In this document: piece after piece, positions 24,161-32,041 of the stretch
Position numbering within the stretch: position 1 is the stretch's first letter
Layout: every line of letters begins with the position of its first letter
Assembly (NCBI RefSeq): GCF_030625865.1
Contig: NZ_DAOUQB010000027.1
Span: forward strand, 1-43,321
Reading direction: 5' to 3'
From: Anaerotignum sp.
Lineage (GTDB): Bacteria > Bacillota > Clostridia > Lachnospirales > Anaerotignaceae
Length of the DNA stretch: 43,321 nucleotides
Notes under the pieces: model-generated
Databases searched by the model: none
Told to the model about the DNA's origin: nothing
Seen by the model: only the letters and a program-made list of their open reading frames with translations
Made by a program: the position numbers and the translations under genes

Positions 24161-25720
24161 ATGAAGCGACTTATTGCAGTAGCCATGGCGCTGCTTATGA
24201 TAATGGGCTCTACTGTACCTGTTTTCGCAGATATTGTAACTAATGCTGATCCATGGGCGGAGGCTTCTATGGAATACGCATATAATCAGGGGTTGGTTTC
24301 TGAAGGAGATCTTCTGGATGCGAAAAGAAACATTACAAGACTTGAGTTTTGTAAGATTGTAGTGCTTTTATATGAGAATACCAAAGGAGAAAAGTTAGCC
24401 CCTAAAAATAAAAGCCCTTTTATAGATTGTGACGACTCGGCTGTTATTGTCGCCTATGAAGCGGGTATTATCAGCGGAACAGTGCCAAATAAGTTTGAGC
24501 CAAATAAAAGCTTAACTCGTGAGCAACTGGCAATTATGCTCAATAGAATTTTAAATGCATGGGATATTACATTGGCTCCCGGAGCAGGGCAGTATGCTTT
24601 TTCTGATATTTCCATTTTAATGAAGTCATCTATTGAAATAATTAATAAAATTAAAGCGGCAGGAATATTGGTAGGGGAAAATGACGGAAAATTTTATCCT
24701 ATGAGAGAGCTGACGTTCCAAGAAGCGGTGATTGGCCTTGTGAAAGCATATCGTTATGCTGAAAAAAATATTCGTTTTGATGCTAACAATAATATTACTG
24801 ATGATAAAGAAAACGAAGCCGTGAATGAAGAGGTAGTTTCAAAAGAAAAGCCTATGGAAGAAGAGGAAGCTTCTGTTGTAGAAAGCCAGAAAAATACCTT
24901 TGATGCAGAGACTGTGTATATCAATGAAAAGGCTATATCTTTGGAAGAAACATCGGAACAGCTGACAAAAGATTGGGGTCAGCCGGATCGTATTGATACT
25001 ACGGTTTATGGGCTAAAACGGTATGTTTATATTGGAGATTATGATAACTACTTTTTTGTTACGTTAAAAGAAAATAAGATTGTAGAAGTTTTTGTACCCA
25101 CAAAGCATTTCTCTTATTTGGGCACTGTAGGTGAAGGAACTTCAGCAGATATTAAAAAATTAAACTTTATCAGCTTGGTAGAGCATAGCGGCATTATTGA
25201 AACCGATACTACACATGCAAGTATTCCTCTGGATTATGAGGGGACAATAAGGGGAATTTGGCTGCGGGATAGAGAGTTTGCCTATGGCAATGACTTGCAA
25301 AGCGGTTTGACTGTTTCTGAGCGAGAAATCGTAGAAAAGGAATTACTTGATTTAATCCAAGTCAAACGGAAAGAACAAGGATTGCCTCTTTTAACGGAAG
25401 TACCGAAACTTTCTGTGGTTGCCGTGGCACATAGCAAGGATATGGTGGAGAACGATTATTTTGGTTATACAGGAAGTAATGGAAGTAATCCCTTTACCAG
25501 AATTATTGCCGGAAAGATTCTTTTTACAAGCGCTTCTGAGGTTATTGTCAAACAAAGGGGCGATGTTACTAACGTTTATCAGCAGTGGATTCGAACTGCA
25601 GCACAATTTCAGGGATTACTTGACCCCTCTGTGGATTCCATAGGCGTGGGCGTTGGGCAAAAAGGCAAAGACCTTTATGTGACCCTGGATTTTTGTGGTG
25701 GCATCGTGATCAATAATTGA
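24161..25720 (+). CDS. secreted S-layer homology (SLH) protein with CAP domain
   Basis: This 519-residue secreted protein has a signal peptide MKRLIAVAMALLMIMGSTVP ending near VFA (residue 23). About three SLH repeats follow between residues 25 and 205, with landmarks ITRLEFCKIVVLLYE, LTREQLAIMLNRIL and LTFQEAVIGLVKA, which bind pyruvylated wall polymer. An acidic linker lies around 210-255. Then come a CAP-associated domain (about 258-390, WGQPDRIDTTVYGLKRYVY) and a C-terminal CAP/SCP-like domain (about 395-518, VAVAHSKDMVENDYFGYTG). The ATG at 24161 follows GAGAGG by 8 bases; a TTG-initiated frame at 24131 is ignored. It probably sits on the cell surface; the biochemical function of clostridial CAP domains is unknown. 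Its gene is monocistronic behind a structured leader. Confidence 0.85.
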   Translation: MKRLIAVAMALLMIMGSTVPVFADIVTNADPWAEASMEYAYNQGLVSEGDLLDAKRNITRLEFCKIVVLLYENTKGEKLAPKNKSPFIDCDDSAVIVAYEAGIISGTVPNKFEPNKSLTREQLAIMLNRILNAWDITLAPGAGQYAFSDISILMKSSIEIINKIKAAGILVGENDGKFYPMRELTFQEAVIGLVKAYRYAEKNIRFDANNNITDDKENEAVNEEVVSKEKPMEEEEASVVESQKNTFDAETVYINEKAISLEETSEQLTKDWGQPDRIDTTVYGLKRYVYIGDYDNYFFVTLKENKIVEVFVPTKHFSYLGTVGEGTSADIKKLNFISLVEHSGIIETDTTHASIPLDYEGTIRGIWLRDREFAYGNDLQSGLTVSEREIVEKELLDLIQVKRKEQGLPLLTEVPKLSVVAVAHSKDMVENDYFGYTGSNGSNPFTRIIAGKILFTSASEVIVKQRGDVTNVYQQWIRTAAQFQGLLDPSVDSIGVGVGQKGKDLYVTLDFCGGIVINN

Positions 25721-25725
25721 AAAAG

Positions 25726-25770
25726 GCACCTCTCTTTGGGATGGAGAAAATCTGGTCAAGGGCGAGGTGC
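25726..25770 (+). other. long-loop inverted repeat after the SLH/CAP gene
   Basis: GCACCTC (25726-25732) and GAGGTGC (25764-25770) are perfect inverted repeats around a 31-base spacer. The following TATTTATAT is a poor T-run. It may be a weak terminator or a stability element ahead of the strong one at 25828-25888. Confidence 0.4.
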
Positions 25771-25827
25771 TATTTATATAAAAAGGATAGTCAATAATTT
25801 TTTTGAAAGAATAGGAATTTGACAAAG

Positions 25828-25888
25828 AAAAAGCCCGTTGATTGCATATAAGATTTGTTTGACAAATCTTTGCGTCACGGGCTTTTTT
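25828..25888. terminator. bidirectional terminator between convergent genes
   Basis: AAAAAGCCCGT pairs with ACGGGCTTTTTT over 11 bp, enclosing an inner AGATTTG/CAAATCT stem. The A-run and T-run make it work on both strands: for the SLH/CAP gene (+) and the citrate-synthase operon (-). Confidence 0.9.
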
Positions 25889-25936
25889 ATGAAATATGTT
25901 TATTCCATTATTTTAAAAAGAACTTGATTTTTATAA

Positions 25937-26938
25937 TTAACTGAATGCGGCAATAATTGCATCGGCAAATTCTTCTGTGGAGGCAGTACCCCCCATATCT
26001 ACTGTAAGAATGGATCCTTCGCCGATTACTTTTTCTACTGCCATTTCGATGCTTGCCGCAGCTTTACTTTCACCTAGATGTGCAAGCATGAGAGAAGCGG
26101 AGAGGATTGCTGCAGTGGGGTTGATTTTATGCTGTCCTGCAATGTCGGGTGCAGAACCGTGTATAGGCTCAAAAATTGCGCCATCTACACCGATATTTGC
26201 ACTGGGAGTTAAACCAAGGCCCCCAACTAAACCTGCACAAAGATCGGAAACAATGTCACCATAAAGGTTGGGGCAAACCAGTACATCATAGTCCTCAGGG
26301 TGCATTACCAATCGCATACACATAGCGTCCACGATGCTGTCATTAAACTGAATTTGTGGGTATTCTTTGGCAATTTCTCTGGCGATATCAAGGAACATAC
26401 CATCGGTACACTTCATAATATTTGCTTTATGAACAGCGGTTACTTTTTTTCTGCCTTCTCTTACTGCATACTCAAAAGCATAGCGGATAATGCGCTCGCA
26501 GCCCTTTCTGGTAAAAAGCTTGATGCTTTCCGCGGTATTTTCATCTACCATACGCTCGATACCGGCATAAAGATCTTCTGTATTTTCACGAACAATGACT
26601 AAATCAATATTCTCGAATTTTGTGATAACCCCAGGATAGGTTTTCGCAGGGCGAACGTTTGCGTATAAATCAAAGGTCTTTCGCAGGGCAACGTTTACAC
26701 TGCGGAATCCTGTTCCAACAGGCGTGGTGATAGGCCCTTTTAAGGCAACTCCTGTTTTACGGATGGATTTAATGGTTTCATCGGGCAGTGGGGAGCCGTA
26801 TTTTTCAATCATCGCTGCACCTGCTTCGGCCAGTTCCCATTGTATGTCAACACCGGTTGCTTCCACAACCTTTTTTGCTGCTGCAATTACTTCGGGGCCA
26901 CTGCCATCACCTGGAATTAATGTAACATGATATGCCAT
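25937..26938 (-). CDS. isocitrate dehydrogenase (NAD-type, isocitrate/isopropylmalate family)
   Basis: This 333-residue beta-decarboxylating dehydrogenase starts with [12 protein letters not shown]. The [10 protein letters not shown] segment (around residue 100) matches isocitrate or homoisocitrate enzymes rather than LeuB, where a different sequence occurs. The metal/substrate signature [19 protein letters not shown] lies near residue 225 and the nucleotide loop [13 protein letters not shown] near 265. It would oxidise isocitrate to 2-oxoglutarate and CO2 with NAD+. The start at 26938 has GGAGGAA about 7 bases upstream. It is last in the Re-citrate synthase, aconitase, isocitrate dehydrogenase operon, with a 138-base gap after aconitase and a shared terminator downstream. 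The operon context makes isocitrate the natural substrate. Confidence 0.9.
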   Translation of the reverse strand: MAYHVTLIPGDGSGPEVIAAAKKVVEATGVDIQWELAEAGAAMIEKYGSPLPDETIKSIRKTGVALKGPITTPVGTGFRSVNVALRKTFDLYANVRPAKTYPGVITKFENIDLVIVRENTEDLYAGIERMVDENTAESIKLFTRKGCERIIRYAFEYAVREGRKKVTAVHKANIMKCTDGMFLDIAREIAKEYPQIQFNDSIVDAMCMRLVMHPEDYDVLVCPNLYGDIVSDLCAGLVGGLGLTPSANIGVDGAIFEPIHGSAPDIAGQHKINPTAAILSASLMLAHLGESKAAASIEMAVEKVIGEGSILTVDMGGTASTEEFADAIIAAFS

Positions 26939-27076
26939 TTTTCTTTCCTCCTGCAATATAAGCAAATTATGGATTTTAACGTAAGTTAGGATGCTCCTCG
27001 AATGGAAGGAACTCCAAATTATATTTATACAGGCTATGTTTTCTCTGAATAGTGTGTATCATAGCGCTAAAATGTT

Positions 27077-29005
27077 TTAGTTAGACTCTTTTGTATAATT
27101 TAGTAAACCGCCAGCCAACAGAATATCTCTCTGTCTTGCGGAAATATTTAAACGGGTTGCAATTTCTTCTCCTGTGCGTAGGTGGGTTACCATAACATCC
27201 TGACCTTCTACGGCACTTTTGATTTGATCTGCAGCATATTTAATGACAAATTCATCTCCGAGACGAATAGAATCATAGTCCCATTCGTTTGCAAAAACCA
27301 AGGGCAAAATTCCGTTATTAATGAGGTTTGCCATATGGATTCTTGCAAAGGACTTTGCAAGAACGGCTTTTACACCTAACTGGAGGGGTGCCAAAGCTGC
27401 ATGCTCCCGACTACTGCCCTGACCGTAGTTTTGCCCTGCGATAATGAAGCCGCCGCCTGCTGCCTTGGCACGTGCGGGGAATTTGGGGTCGCAAGGTGTT
27501 AAGCAGTAATCTGCCAAATAAGGCACATTAGAGCGGTAAGGAAGAAGCTTTGCATTGGAGGGCATAATATGGTCGGTAGTGATATTATCGGTCACTTTTA
27601 TCAGTGCACCTCCGGAAATATCCTTAGGCACCTTTGTATTTTTGGGGAAGGACTGAATATTAGGTCCTCTTACAACATTTACTGTTTCACCTTCGGGAGC
27701 AGGAGGAACGATTAAGTTATCATTTACCAAGAAATGCTCAGGCATGGAAATCAAGGGCGCATCCCCCAAAGTATGGGGATCTGTCAGTTTTCCGGAAAGA
27801 GCACTGGCAACGGCTGTTTCGGGACTTACAATATAAACCTGCGCGGATTTTGTACCGCTTCTGCCTTCAAAGTTTCTGTTGATGGTTCTTAAGGAAACCG
27901 CATTGGTAGCAGGGGCTTGTCCCATACCGATGCAGGGGCCGCAGCCACATTCCAAAATACGGGCACCAGCAGAAATGATATCAGCAAGGGCGCCGTTTGC
28001 CGCTAACATGTTCATAACTTGCTTAGAACCGGGGGCAATAACCAAACTTACGTTGGGGTCTACGGTTTTACCTTTTAGCAAAGCTGCTACGGTCATCATA
28101 TCCGTGTAGGAGGAATTGGTGCAGCTGCCGATAGCTACCTGATCCACCGCCAGGCCTTCTATTTCATTTACTCTTTTAATATTGTCAGGGCTGTGAGGAC
28201 AGGCCACCAAAGGTACAATTTTATCCAAATCAACGGTGATTTCCTCATCATATTTGGCATCGGCATCGGCAGAAAGCTCTATCCAATCTTCCTCACGTCC
28301 TTGCGCTTTCAAGAAAGTCTTGGTAACCTCATCACTGGGGAAAACAGAAGTAGTTGCGCCCAATTCAGCACCCATATTTGTAATGGTGGCTCTTTGGGGA
28401 ACACTTAAGCTTTTGACACCTTCACCGCTGTATTCCATAACCTTGCCTACCCCGCCTTTTACGGAAAGCAGACGAAGAACCTCAAGAATAACATCCTTTG
28501 CTGTTACCCAGGGCTGTAAGGAACCAATCAGATTCACACGGCAAACCTTAGGCATAGATAAGAAATATGCACCGCCACCCATTGCTACCGCAACATCAAG
28601 ACCGCCTGCACCAATGGCAAGCATACCGATGCCGCCTCCGGTGGGGGTATGGCTGTCGGAGCCTAACAGGGTTTTGCCTGGCTTACCAAAACGCTCTAAA
28701 TGTACCTGATGACAAATGCCGTTTCCGGGTTTAGAGAAATAGATGCCGTGTTTTTTTGCTACGGTTTGAATATATTTGTGATCATCTGCATTTTCAAAGC
28801 CTGTTTGCAGTGTGTTATGATCAATATAGGCAACGGAACGTTCTGTTTTTACTCTAGGGATGCCCATTGCTTCAAACTGCAAATAAGCCATGGTTCCTGT
28901 GGAATCTTGTGTTAAGGTTTGATCAATCTTAATAGCGATTTCCTTGCCGGCAACCATATCTCCGCTAATAAGGTGACTGCTGATGAGTTTTTCTGTAAGG
29001 TTCAT
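27077..29005 (-). CDS. acnA: aconitate hydratase (aconitase)
   Basis: This 642-residue aconitase interconverts citrate and isocitrate. Iron-sulfur ligands are visible as Cys295 in GSCTNSS and Cys355/Cys358 in CGCGPCIGMG. The substrate loop DSHTPTGGGIGMLAIGAGG lies near residue 116, and the C-terminal swivel domain carries GQNYGQGSSREHAALAP around residue 525. The length and the early swivel domain fit the short bacterial/mitochondrial-like type. Its ATG lies only 13 bases after the citrate synthase stop and is preceded by AAGGAGGAACC on the minus strand. It works between Re-citrate synthase and isocitrate dehydrogenase in the route to 2-oxoglutarate. The symbol indicates the family; acn would be equally apt. 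Confidence 0.93.
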   Translation of the reverse strand: MNLTEKLISSHLISGDMVAGKEIAIKIDQTLTQDSTGTMAYLQFEAMGIPRVKTERSVAYIDHNTLQTGFENADDHKYIQTVAKKHGIYFSKPGNGICHQVHLERFGKPGKTLLGSDSHTPTGGGIGMLAIGAGGLDVAVAMGGGAYFLSMPKVCRVNLIGSLQPWVTAKDVILEVLRLLSVKGGVGKVMEYSGEGVKSLSVPQRATITNMGAELGATTSVFPSDEVTKTFLKAQGREEDWIELSADADAKYDEEITVDLDKIVPLVACPHSPDNIKRVNEIEGLAVDQVAIGSCTNSSYTDMMTVAALLKGKTVDPNVSLVIAPGSKQVMNMLAANGALADIISAGARILECGCGPCIGMGQAPATNAVSLRTINRNFEGRSGTKSAQVYIVSPETAVASALSGKLTDPHTLGDAPLISMPEHFLVNDNLIVPPAPEGETVNVVRGPNIQSFPKNTKVPKDISGGALIKVTDNITTDHIMPSNAKLLPYRSNVPYLADYCLTPCDPKFPARAKAAGGGFIIAGQNYGQGSSREHAALAPLQLGVKAVLAKSFARIHMANLINNGILPLVFANEWDYDSIRLGDEFVIKYAADQIKSAVEGQDVMVTHLRTGEEIATRLNISARQRDILLAGGLLNYTKESN

Positions 29006-29018
29006 ACATGGTTCCTCC

Positions 29019-30407
29019 TTATTTTTTGTTCTTTTTTAATGCATATAGATGAGGTGTCAAGGTTTTCATTGCTTCAATCAGCTCTTCTTTACTGATGAAG
29101 GTAACACGACCGTCCTCATATAGGCCATCTACCCAATTCAGTAAAGTTGTAGCTTCGGGAGAGTTTTTTTGAATCATATCCTCACCTTTTAAGCCAAGGT
29201 ATTGGTTTAGCCAGTAAGCAATGCCGGCAGAACCGGAATTTTTATTAATTTCAACGCCGATCGGGCGGTTTAATATCTTTGCAGTATTAAAAATATTGTA
29301 AATTTCTTCGTCTTTTGCCATGCCGTCAGCATGAATACCGGCACGGGTTACATTAAAATCCCTGCCTACGAAAGGTGTTCTGTCGGGAATTTGGTAGCCC
29401 AAATCGGATTCATAGTATTCGGCTATTTCGGTGATTACTGTGGGATCCATGCCGTCCAGAGTACCACGCATTTGAGCATATTCCATTACCATAGCTTCCA
29501 AAGGTGTATTACCTGTTCTTTCGCCAATGCCAAGCAAGGAGCAGTTTACCGATCCGGCACCATAAAGCCATGCTGTTGTGGCATTTACAACAGCCTTATA
29601 GAAATCGTTATGTCCATGCCATTCAATTAACTCGCTGGGAATTTGTGCAAAGTGATTGATACCATAAATAATACCCGCAACGCTTCTGGGGAGTGTTGCA
29701 CCAGGATAAGGAACACCATAGCCCATGGTATCGCAAAAACGTATTTTTACGGGAATTTGATACTGATCCATGAGTTTTTTCAATTCAGTTGCAAATGGTA
29801 CTACGAATCCATAATAGTCTGCTCTTGTTACGTCTTCAAAATGACAACGAGGGCGTATACCATAATCCAAAGCAGCTTTAACGATTTCCAAATAATCATG
29901 AAGAGCTTGTTCTCTTGTTTTGTGCAGTTTATTGAAAATATGGTAGTCGGAACAACTAACCAAAATACCGCATTCTTGCAAGTTCATATCCTTTACTAAT
30001 TTAAAATCCTCTTTGGTGGCACGAATCCAACCTGTGATTTCGGGAAATTTCAGTCCCATCTCCTGGCAAGCACGAATTGCTTTACGGTCGGTTTCACTGT
30101 AAAGGAAGAATTCGCACTGACGAACTTTCCCTTTTGGCCCGCCCAAACGGCTGAGCATTTCGTAAAGCGTTGTAATTTGCTTCACGGTATAGGGTGTTCT
30201 TGCCTGCTGTCCATCACGAAAGGTGGTATCTGTCATCCAGATATCATCCGGTGGATTCATAGGAACCAAACGATAGTTAAAGGTGCATTTTGGGATTTCA
30301 TCATAATTGTAATTATCCCGATAAAGGTTTGGCTCGTCTACATTTTGCAGGTTGTACTGGTATTTTCTTAGTTCTAGTAAATTGGTTTTATTATTGAAAG
30401 ATAACAT
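29019..30407 (-). CDS. Re-citrate synthase (homocitrate synthase-like)
   Basis: This 462-residue member of the HMGL/isopropylmalate synthase family starts MLSFNNKTNLLELRKYQY, as does the Re-citrate synthase of Clostridium kluyveri in my memory. The TIM-barrel metal/substrate motif DTTFRDGQQ is near residue 60, and the later WHGHND and GIGERTGNTPLEAM motifs (about 275-315) carry the metal-binding His pair. It condenses oxaloacetate and acetyl-CoA to citrate with Re-face stereochemistry and replaces the unrelated GltA-type enzyme in some anaerobes. The start at 30407 is supported by a GGGGGG ribosome site. Aconitase follows 13 bases later and isocitrate dehydrogenase after that, which decides against homocitrate or isopropylmalate synthesis. 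Confidence 0.92.
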   Translation of the reverse strand: MLSFNNKTNLLELRKYQYNLQNVDEPNLYRDNYNYDEIPKCTFNYRLVPMNPPDDIWMTDTTFRDGQQARTPYTVKQITTLYEMLSRLGGPKGKVRQCEFFLYSETDRKAIRACQEMGLKFPEITGWIRATKEDFKLVKDMNLQECGILVSCSDYHIFNKLHKTREQALHDYLEIVKAALDYGIRPRCHFEDVTRADYYGFVVPFATELKKLMDQYQIPVKIRFCDTMGYGVPYPGATLPRSVAGIIYGINHFAQIPSELIEWHGHNDFYKAVVNATTAWLYGAGSVNCSLLGIGERTGNTPLEAMVMEYAQMRGTLDGMDPTVITEIAEYYESDLGYQIPDRTPFVGRDFNVTRAGIHADGMAKDEEIYNIFNTAKILNRPIGVEINKNSGSAGIAYWLNQYLGLKGEDMIQKNSPEATTLLNWVDGLYEDGRVTFISKEELIEAMKTLTPHLYALKKNKK

Positions 30408-30435
30408 TGAATCCCCCCTGTGATCTAATAATATT

Positions 30436-30464
30436 ATTATATCAATAAACTTTTCATTTATAAA
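30436..30464 (-). promoter_or_regulatory. probable promoter of the Re-citrate synthase operon
   Basis: On the minus strand TATAAT (30441-30436) has TTTATA (30464-30459) as a fair -35 at 17 bases. The transcript would start about 20 bases before the start codon. The surrounding sequence is very AT-rich, so chance matches are likely. Confidence 0.4.
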
Positions 30465-30784
30465 ATATATCAATAAATCATCTCTGCGTCAATATGAAAT
30501 AATTTATAATTTTAATATATAAAAGACGTAAAATCAAGAAAAAGTGCCCATATAGCAAATTGAAAATAAATAAATTAGAATCGTTTCAATAGAAATTAAC
30601 AATATTTCTGTAATAATTTATTGTATTCATGAAAAAAAATAATAGGTTATGGGAATGATTTCTAAATGCTGTTTTTGGATATAGTTGAAAAATTGAATTT
30701 GTTTGAGAAATTTTAATTTTGTGAAGGAACTCTTTTTTTAGAGAAAATTTTGAAGATATTCTTAGCAAACGGGGAGGATAATTC

Positions 30785-30832
30785 CTAAAAAATAAGTACA
30801 GCCCTTTTGCAGTGCAATTGGACTGTACTTAT
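30785..30832 (-). terminator. terminator of the NMT1-like lipoprotein gene
   Basis: On the minus strand ATAAGTACAG pairs with CTGTACTTAT over 10 bp and is followed by six T. It begins about 20 bases after the stop codon. Confidence 0.88.
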
Positions 30833-30851
30833 AAATATAAAATTTTGCTAT

Positions 30852-31853
30852 TTAATTCATAACTTTTTCTGCAAAATCCGTTCTTACCAAATCGGTAAAA
30901 GGGATTCTTTGTGTCAACTGACCGCCCTGTTCCATAATATCCTGAATTAAGGTAAAACCTTCTTCTGAGAACATAGGGTCAGCTTTCCATGTATCTTGTG
31001 CCTTGTAGCGTTCAATAATGGTTGTTAAGGTTTCTACGTCGGAATCGGGGAACTGAGGAGAGATTGCTTTTGCGATTTCTTCGGAGGTATGTCCTTTTAC
31101 CCAAAGCTGACCTTTATAAATTGCTCTGGTAAAGGCTTCGATAATTTCGGGATGAGAATTCATAAAATCATCTCTTGCCATATAAACAGTGTAGGGTACA
31201 TATCCACTGGCGGCACCTAAGGAAGCAATAATATAACCACTGCCGCTGTTCTCCAATGTAGTTGCGACAGGTTCAAATTCTACGGTATAATCTCCTACAT
31301 TACCGGTAAATGCACCAGCAGTGGAAGAAAAGTCAATGTTATTAATAATTTCAACATCTTCATTTAATTTCAAACCGTTTTCTTTCAAAACGTATTCCAA
31401 AACCATTTCAGGCATGCCGCCTAGTCTGCCGCCAATAATGGATTTGCCTTTGAGGTTTTCCCATCTGAAATCCGGCTCATTCTCTCGAGAAACAAGGAAG
31501 TTGCCTGCCCTTTGGGTAAGCTGTAAGAAAGCCTTGGGATAGTCTTCTTTTCCCTCGTTATAAACATAGATGCCGGCTTCCGTACCCAAAAGAGCAATGT
31601 CGGCAGAGTCGGAGAGCAATGCCGTCATAGATTTATCGGCACCATTTCCAATGGCGACAGTTACATCCAATCCTTCTTCTTGGAAAAAGCCTAATTCCAA
31701 GGCAACATACTGGGGGGCATAAAAGACAGAATGCACGACCTCGTTGAGTCTGACGGGAGTTTGCTCTGCCTGGGCTGTGGATTGGGAAGAGCAACCCGCC
31801 AATAGAGATAAAGCCATGGCACCGGCTAACAAAAGAGATATGATTTTTTTCAT
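30852..31853 (-). CDS. ABC transporter substrate-binding lipoprotein, NMT1/THI5-like (SsuA/TauA type)
   Basis: This 333-residue protein has a lipoprotein signal peptide MKKIISLLLAGAMALSLLAG with the lipid-modified Cys in the LAGC lipobox (residue 21). The mature part has the NMT1/THI5/SsuA fold: VFYAPQYVALELGFFQEEGL, then GADKSMTALLSDSADIALLG and the hinge strand LKGKSIIGGRLGGMPEM. Such proteins bind nitrate, sulfonates, taurine, pyrimidine precursors or related small molecules on the outer membrane face. The gene stands alone with its own promoter and terminator. No permease or ATPase gene is adjacent, so its transporter partner must be encoded elsewhere. The ligand is not predictable. AGGAGG precedes the ATG. 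Confidence 0.88.
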   Translation of the reverse strand: MKKIISLLLAGAMALSLLAGCSSQSTAQAEQTPVRLNEVVHSVFYAPQYVALELGFFQEEGLDVTVAIGNGADKSMTALLSDSADIALLGTEAGIYVYNEGKEDYPKAFLQLTQRAGNFLVSRENEPDFRWENLKGKSIIGGRLGGMPEMVLEYVLKENGLKLNEDVEIINNIDFSSTAGAFTGNVGDYTVEFEPVATTLENSGSGYIIASLGAASGYVPYTVYMARDDFMNSHPEIIEAFTRAIYKGQLWVKGHTSEEIAKAISPQFPDSDVETLTTIIERYKAQDTWKADPMFSEEGFTLIQDIMEQGGQLTQRIPFTDLVRTDFAEKVMN

Positions 31854-31883
31854 AAATAACCTCCTAGGGATGCTTTTATTGCT

Positions 31884-31912
31884 ACTATATGCAACAAAGG
31901 CTTGAAATTCAA
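31884..31912 (-). promoter_or_regulatory. promoter of the NMT1-like lipoprotein gene
   Basis: On the minus strand TTGAAT (31912-31907) and TATAGT (31889-31884) are 17 bases apart, about 30 bases upstream of the start codon. Confidence 0.6.
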
Positions 31913-31951
31913 ATTGTCCTTGGGAAAATTTCGGTATTTGTAATAGGTTTT

Positions 31952-31972
31952 TATAATGAATTGGTGTATAAT
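31952..31972 (+). promoter_or_regulatory. possible -10 elements upstream of polA
   Basis: Two TATAAT boxes (31952-31957 and 31967-31972) lie 70-90 bases before the polA start. Neither has a good -35, so only the -10 positions are offered. Confidence 0.3.
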
Positions 31973-32041
31973 AAATAATTAGTATGGTGAGTTATACGAT
32001 ATTACCATAAATTGGGTTTTAAATGAAATGGGAGGTCAATT

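Larger units (their letters stand above)
30408..30851. other. AT-rich gap between the citrate synthase operon and the NMT1-like gene
   Basis: These 444 bases hold the probable promoter at 30436-30464 and the terminator at 30785-30832. The central 30480-30780 is AT-rich and carries no gene I can support. Confidence 0.55.

Noticed and set aside
27182-28915. Several plus-strand frames opposite the aconitase gene.
   Set aside because: They are antisense shadows of a well-supported gene and lack ribosome sites or family features.
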